A stretch of DNA of 8,934 nucleotides from an uncultured bacterium. GTDB taxonomy: Bacteria > Hydrogenedentota > Hydrogenedentia > Hydrogenedentales > SLHB01. Of the stretch, positions 5,449 through 8,934 are shown piece after piece (within the stretch, counting starts at the first letter, position 1; each line of letters begins with the position of its first letter). The notes beneath the pieces are model-generated. The model searched no databases. It saw nothing but the letters and a program-made list of their open reading frames with translations, and was not told the origin of the DNA. The position numbers and the translations under genes were made by a program. The DNA lies in assembly GCA_937928585.1 (NCBI GenBank), contig CALEZK010000664.1, forward strand, positions 1 through 8,934. The letters are read 5' to 3'.

Positions 5449-8400
5449 CTAGACGGTTCGTTTTTTTCTTTCACGGGACCACAAGATAGCCGCAAACCCC
5501 ACGACTACTGCCATGGCCAACGCAGCGAACCATTTGTTTATGGGTAGGCTCACCCCTGCTTCAGTAACTAGAATGCCGCGCGTTCGCGGTATGGCGGAGT
5601 TGCCCGCGGCGTCAGCAACACTGTACGTGAGTATATAGTATCCGACCACGTCGGTATTCGGTGCACCGCTAAGAAGAATGGATGATGTGATGTCGCCGTC
5701 ATTATTGTCGAATGCCGTCGCGCCGTGTTCTGTGTATTGGGTGAATTGTTCGATGATCAGGAGATTCTCACCGGTAAGCGTTATCAGCGGTGGCTCGTTG
5801 TCCACTTCGCGAACGATCAAATTCGACGCAACGTTGGCGTTACCTGCCGAGTCAATGCAGGCTCTTGCCGGCACGTACGCAGAGACAAGTCCTCCTCCGC
5901 TTGGTAGCAATTGGAAAGCGTAATTTTCGCCCGAACCGGCGAAGTTGCTGGTCGTACCGTTACTACACACAATGTCGGCAGCGACAAATCCAGTCACTGG
6001 TTCGGTGAACGTCACGCTGACTGCTATTGGGCTGGCGTTGGTAGGATTAGGCGCGACGGAGGTAACTGACACTTCCGGCTCTATGGTGTCGCGCATGCGG
6101 GTAAACTGAACCGCCTTTGCGTTAGGATTGCCCAACAGATCGGCACACACCCCTGCGTCGATATCCACAGCGACCAATCCTTGGCCCATCGCCGTCAGAA
6201 CGAACCAGTACGAGGATTCAGCTCCCGAAAACGAGGTGACTGAACCGTTGCTTGCGCGTATATCGTTTGCTTCAAGGCCAACAATATCTCTATCAAAGTC
6301 GATGTACACAACAATTGCATCGTCGTTAGTCGGGTCCGGCGCAGGACTCGATATCATCGGGATGCTTGTAAGTGAAACCACGCGAACGGTACGCGTAACC
6401 TGCGCCAGGTTACCGGCATCGTCCGTTGCGTCGTAGGTCAATGCATAGGTTCCCGGAACGGAGGTGTTCACGGATCCACTCTTAACCACCGACACGTTCC
6501 GATCAATGAAGTCTGTCGCGGTGGCCCCCGGGTCTACAAAGACCGCGTTCTGCATAACCTCCATGTAGGTGCTGCCTTTTAACGCTATCACTGGCGGGAC
6601 GGTGTCGTATTGCAGTGTCATTATACTTGACGAGGCAGATGGATTTCCGGCTAGATCGTGGCAAGCAGAAGAGGGTATGTAGAAAGTAAAGAGGCCATCG
6701 GCAATGGGCGCGATATTGAAGGTGTACGTAAGCCCGGAAACTTGAAAATCAGTAATGGTTGCATTAATTGCAACGATGTCCTGACTGTCGAAGCCAACCA
6801 CAGGCTCATCGAACTCGACAGACGCCGGCGTCGGCGCGTTTACATAGAAAGCGGTGGATTTTGTAAACACATATTTTGGGAAGATTCCATCAAACGTGCG
6901 CTGTAGTTGCGTTGCAGTTGTGTTCGGGTTTCCGAAAAGATCGGTGCACACGCTGGCCGCGATGTCGACGGTAATCAAACCCTGGATGCTTGGTATGAGG
7001 GTGAAACTATAAATCGCACCTGAACCCGAGAAACCGGATACCGTGCAGTTGGGAGCTGTAATGTCGGATCCCGAAAAGCCGGTGACCGGTTCACTGAAAG
7101 TGACAACAATGGGCAACTGGTTTGTAATCGCAGGGCTTGGACTGGAAATCGTTACGTTGGGCAAAACATTGTCGATCGTGTATGTCTCGCCGCGATTGAA
7201 GTAACCGTTGCCGATGCCAGTACCGCCTAGCGGAAGTGCGCTGGCGGATACGATTGAATCGTCATCTAGAACTTCGAGTCGAATTGTGCCGTTGCCGACA
7301 CCTGTGTTCACGGTGACTGTTCGTGTGGTTCCAGTGTCTTCGGACACAGCTATTAACGACGTGCCACTGAGCCCTGATGTTTTCAGTTCGAAATCCGACA
7401 AGTCAACCCCAGTAACGGGCTGATCGAATGTGACTGTAAAGTCAACTGTCGTTGACACGGTTGGGTTCGAACCCGACGCGCGCACACTCAGGACTTGTGG
7501 ATATTCGCCTGACAGCTTTAGAACAAAAGTATTTTCGTTGCCGTTGGAATTCAATGGGTAGAGATCGGCCGTACCAGGTCCTGGGTCGCAATCGATGAAA
7601 TACCGAAAGCCGCCGATTCCGTAGATTTCCCCCACTTGGTTCAACGTGAGGTCTGTTAACCAGCTAACTGATCCGGGTAACTGCTTCACGAACAGCAAAT
7701 TGCCAGTACTATCAAGCTTTACTATAAGCGAATCAATGCCGCCCGAGTTTTCCAGATTAACGGCGTTTCCATCCGGATCGAACACGGCGGGCCCAGACAA
7801 CGAACCGGCGATATAGATTTCGTCGTGCTTGTCCGTCGTAATTGACTGCGCGAGGAAATAATTGTTACTGGCGAAATGCTTGGCCCACACGAAGTTTCCG
7901 GCACTATCGAGCTTCGACACGGCGGCGTCATGTGTACCAAGTGAAGTAAAGGTTGCCGTGCCAACGCCGGGATCGAAATCGGCTGTTCCTGCAAAGCGCG
8001 TGAGTGTTAACACGTTTCCATCGGAGTCCAGCTTGATCGCCGGCTCGTGGTCTCCAGTGTTACTGCCGAATTGCTTCGCCCAGACAATGTCACCCGAACT
8101 GTCGAATTTTGCGGTGAAGGTGTCGCAGTTGCTCATCGCGGTAAGGTTTTGCGTGCCTGCACCGGGATCGAAATCTACGGTTCCTTGAAAACTACCGGAG
8201 ACGTAGACATTTGAATACGGATCGATCGCTATGGAGCTGGCAATGTCGATTGCGGTACTACCGATGCGCCTCGCCCAAACGAAACTGCCGGAGCTATCGA
8301 ATTTGGTTATGAAAAAGTCGGCATTCCCGGCGGAAGTTCGGTTGGCAACGCCCGGTCCGGGGTCAAAATCTACCGTAGCGAAAAAGTAACCGGTTACATA

Positions 8401-8934
8401 AACGTTTCCGATGGAGTCGACTGCGATAGACTTACCCAACGAAGTGGTTATACCCCCCATTGCTTTCGCCCAGAGGAGCTGACCGTTGTAGGATAGCTTG
8501 CAAACGTAAATGTTGGGAAAACCGGGCCCGCTTTTAGAAGTAAGGTTTGTTACACTTGGGCCGGGATCGAAATCAGCGGTGCCGTCAAAGTATCCGGTGA
8601 GATAGATATTTGCGTATTGGTCAACCTTTAAAGCGGAACCCCACATGCGGTAGTCGCACCGGAATTGTTTCGCCCACAAGAATCGGCCGGTATTGTCGTG
8701 TTTGCAAATGAATATGTCGGGGCTGCCGGATGCGACGAGAGAGAAATTGCTTGCGCCAACGTCGAAATTTACTTGGCCCCAGAATCTGCCCACAGTGCAT
8801 ACTTCGCCAAGAGCGTCTACCGCAATCGCGCTTCCAGCAACATGGCTTTCCTGGATTTCACTTCCAAATTGTTTTACCCAGCGGAATTCTCCTTGGACCG
8901 CCCAGGCAACGCACGGCGAGACACAGAGTAACGC
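5449..8934 (-). CDS. Giant secreted surface protein: seven SBBP-like blades, seven Ig-like modules, sorting-like tail (5' end missing)
   Basis: The frame is open from the right edge to TAG at 5449-5451, giving 1161 codons; the start lies beyond the window. An internal GTG at 8793 would cut the first blade in half, so it is not the start. Residues (counted from the edge): 1-12 look like the end of a signal peptide (CVAWA, cleavage near 12). Residues 16-477 hold seven repeats of 65-68 residues, consensus FxWAKQFG, SIAVDxxGNVYVTGxFxGTVDFDPGxG, NLTS, DxFxxKxDSxG, matching SBBP-type (PF06739-like) beta-propeller blades. At 478-589 is an Ig-like domain; Big-type Ig modules with PxxVTFSEPVTGF and a late AxxCxDxxGN motif lie at 590-684, 685-779, 856-951 and 952-1047; DUF5011-like modules (DPGATATD, PGTYALTYDATDDAGN) lie at 780-855 and 1048-1129. 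Residues 1130-1161 are LPINKW, a membrane helix and RERKKR. It is probably exported and anchored or processed at the envelope, with an adhesive or binding role inferred only. It is transcribed away from the window edge, and its promoter is not visible. Confidence 0.9.
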   Translation of the reverse strand, partial: ALLCVSPCVAWAVQGEFRWVKQFGSEIQESHVAGSAIAVDALGEVCTVGRFWGQVNFDVGASNFSLVASGSPDIFICKHDNTGRFLWAKQFRCDYRMWGSALKVDQYANIYLTGYFDGTADFDPGPSVTNLTSKSGPGFPNIYVCKLSYNGQLLWAKAMGGITTSLGKSIAVDSIGNVYVTGYFFATVDFDPGPGVANRTSAGNADFFITKFDSSGSFVWARRIGSTAIDIASSIAIDPYSNVYVSGSFQGTVDFDPGAGTQNLTAMSNCDTFTAKFDSSGDIVWAKQFGSNTGDHEPAIKLDSDGNVLTLTRFAGTADFDPGVGTATFTSLGTHDAAVSKLDSAGNFVWAKHFASNNYFLAQSITTDKHDEIYIAGSLSGPAVFDPDGNAVNLENSGGIDSLIVKLDSTGNLLFVKQLPGSVSWLTDLTLNQVGEIYGIGGFRYFIDCDPGPGTADLYPLNSNGNENTFVLKLSGEYPQVLSVRASGSNPTVSTTVDFTVTFDQPVTGVDLSDFELKTSGLSGTSLIAVSEDTGTTRTVTVNTGVGNGTIRLEVLDDDSIVSASALPLGGTGIGNGYFNRGETYTIDNVLPNVTISSPSPAITNQLPIVVTFSEPVTGFSGSDITAPNCTVSGFSGSGAIYSFTLIPSIQGLITVDIAASVCTDLFGNPNTTATQLQRTFDGIFPKYVFTKSTAFYVNAPTPASVEFDEPVVGFDSQDIVAINATITDFQVSGLTYTFNIAPIADGLFTFYIPSSACHDLAGNPSASSSIMTLQYDTVPPVIALKGSTYMEVMQNAVFVDPGATATDFIDRNVSVVKSGSVNTSVPGTYALTYDATDDAGNLAQVTRTVRVVSLTSIPMISSPAPDPTNDDAIVVYIDFDRDIVGLEANDIRASNGSVTSFSGAESSYWFVLTAMGQGLVAVDIDAGVCADLLGNPNAKAVQFTRMRDTIEPEVSVTSVAPNPTNASPIAVSVTFTEPVTGFVAADIVCSNGTTSNFAGSGENYAFQLLPSGGGLVSAYVPARACIDSAGNANVASNLIVREVDNEPPLITLTGENLLIIEQFTQYTEHGATAFDNNDGDITSSILLSGAPNTDVVGYYILTYSVADAAGNSAIPRTRGILVTEAGVSLPINKWFAALAMAVVVGFAAILWSRERKKRTV
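5452..5547 (-). other. C-terminal tripartite sorting-like signal (LPxxxW, helix, basic tail)
   Basis: The last 32 codons of the surface-protein gene encode LPINKW, a hydrophobic stretch FAALAMAVVVGFAAILW and RERKKRTV. A short Pro-containing motif, one membrane helix and an Arg/Lys-rich end form the layout of CTERM or sortase-type sorting signals; LPxxxW is nearest in feel to IPTLxxW-type tails but is not identical. It lacks LPxTG. It could equally be a plain C-terminal membrane anchor. Confidence 0.55.
7504..8889 (-). repeat. Seven tandem SBBP-like propeller blades, period about 195 bases
   Basis: Seven consecutive units encode blades at residues 16-83, 84-151, 152-216, 217-281, 282-346, 347-411 and 412-477. 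Units 3 to 6 are each exactly 65 residues; units 1 and 2 have 68 and unit 7 has 66. Each carries a W-[AV]-[KR] or equivalent strand, a GNVYVTG-like strand, an FDPG-type turn (FDVG in unit 1, CDPG in unit 7) and a KxDSxG-like end. Seven is the number needed to close one propeller. The outer units are the most divergent, and units 3 and 4 are closest to the consensus. Confidence 0.88.

Noticed and set aside
8791..8793. GTG at 8793 as the start of the surface protein
   Set aside because: The same frame continues to the window edge with the first half of blade 1 and a signal-peptide end.
7504..8889. The regular 195-base periodicity as a CRISPR or satellite array
   Set aside because: The period is in frame and encodes propeller blades; the nucleotide sequence diverges between units.

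Overview
The window reads as bacterial chromosomal DNA of moderately high GC from an environmental bacterium. The gene mix (a secreted FAD-dependent oxidoreductase, an ArsR/SRPBCC pair, and a very large secreted beta-propeller/Ig-like protein with a C-terminal sorting-like tail) recalls Planctomycetota, Hydrogenedentota or Lentisphaerota genomes. No rRNA or other phylogenetic marker is present, so this assignment is a weak inference. The standard code fits: TAG is the terminal stop of four genes here.

Left part (1-3170). A partial gene for an ABM-superfamily (COG3224-like) membrane-anchored protein runs leftward off the edge. It is divergent from a rightward two-gene unit: a YcaC-type isochorismatase-family hydrolase, then, 40 bases later, a secreted FAD-dependent oxidoreductase. 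The ycaC leader carries an extended -10 element overlapped by a 6-5-6 inverted repeat, a candidate operator. The oxidoreductase stop codon lies inside a long perfect hairpin that probably terminates transcription between two convergent units.

Middle part (3205-4536). An ArsR-family repressor and an AHSA1/SRPBCC protein overlap by ATGA and run leftward. A DUF1801 protein is divergent from them. Between them lies a perfect palindrome, ACTTAGGT-N4-ACCTAAGT, which looks like the ArsR operator and may control both directions. This is a compact candidate regulon.

Right part (4556-8934). A multi-pass membrane protein gene on the minus strand is split by an in-frame TAG, and its first membrane helix is encoded upstream of that stop, so it is probably a decaying gene. 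It is followed by about 200 bases without a gene. The rest of the window is one minus-strand gene of at least 1161 codons, open through the right edge: the end of a signal peptide, exactly seven SBBP-like propeller blades, seven Ig-like modules of two kinds, and a C-terminal LPxxxW motif, membrane helix and basic tail.

I see no CRISPR array, tRNA, rRNA, insertion sequence or phage gene. The best candidates for something undescribed are the large surface protein with its tail signal, the ArsR operator unit, and the amber-split membrane gene.
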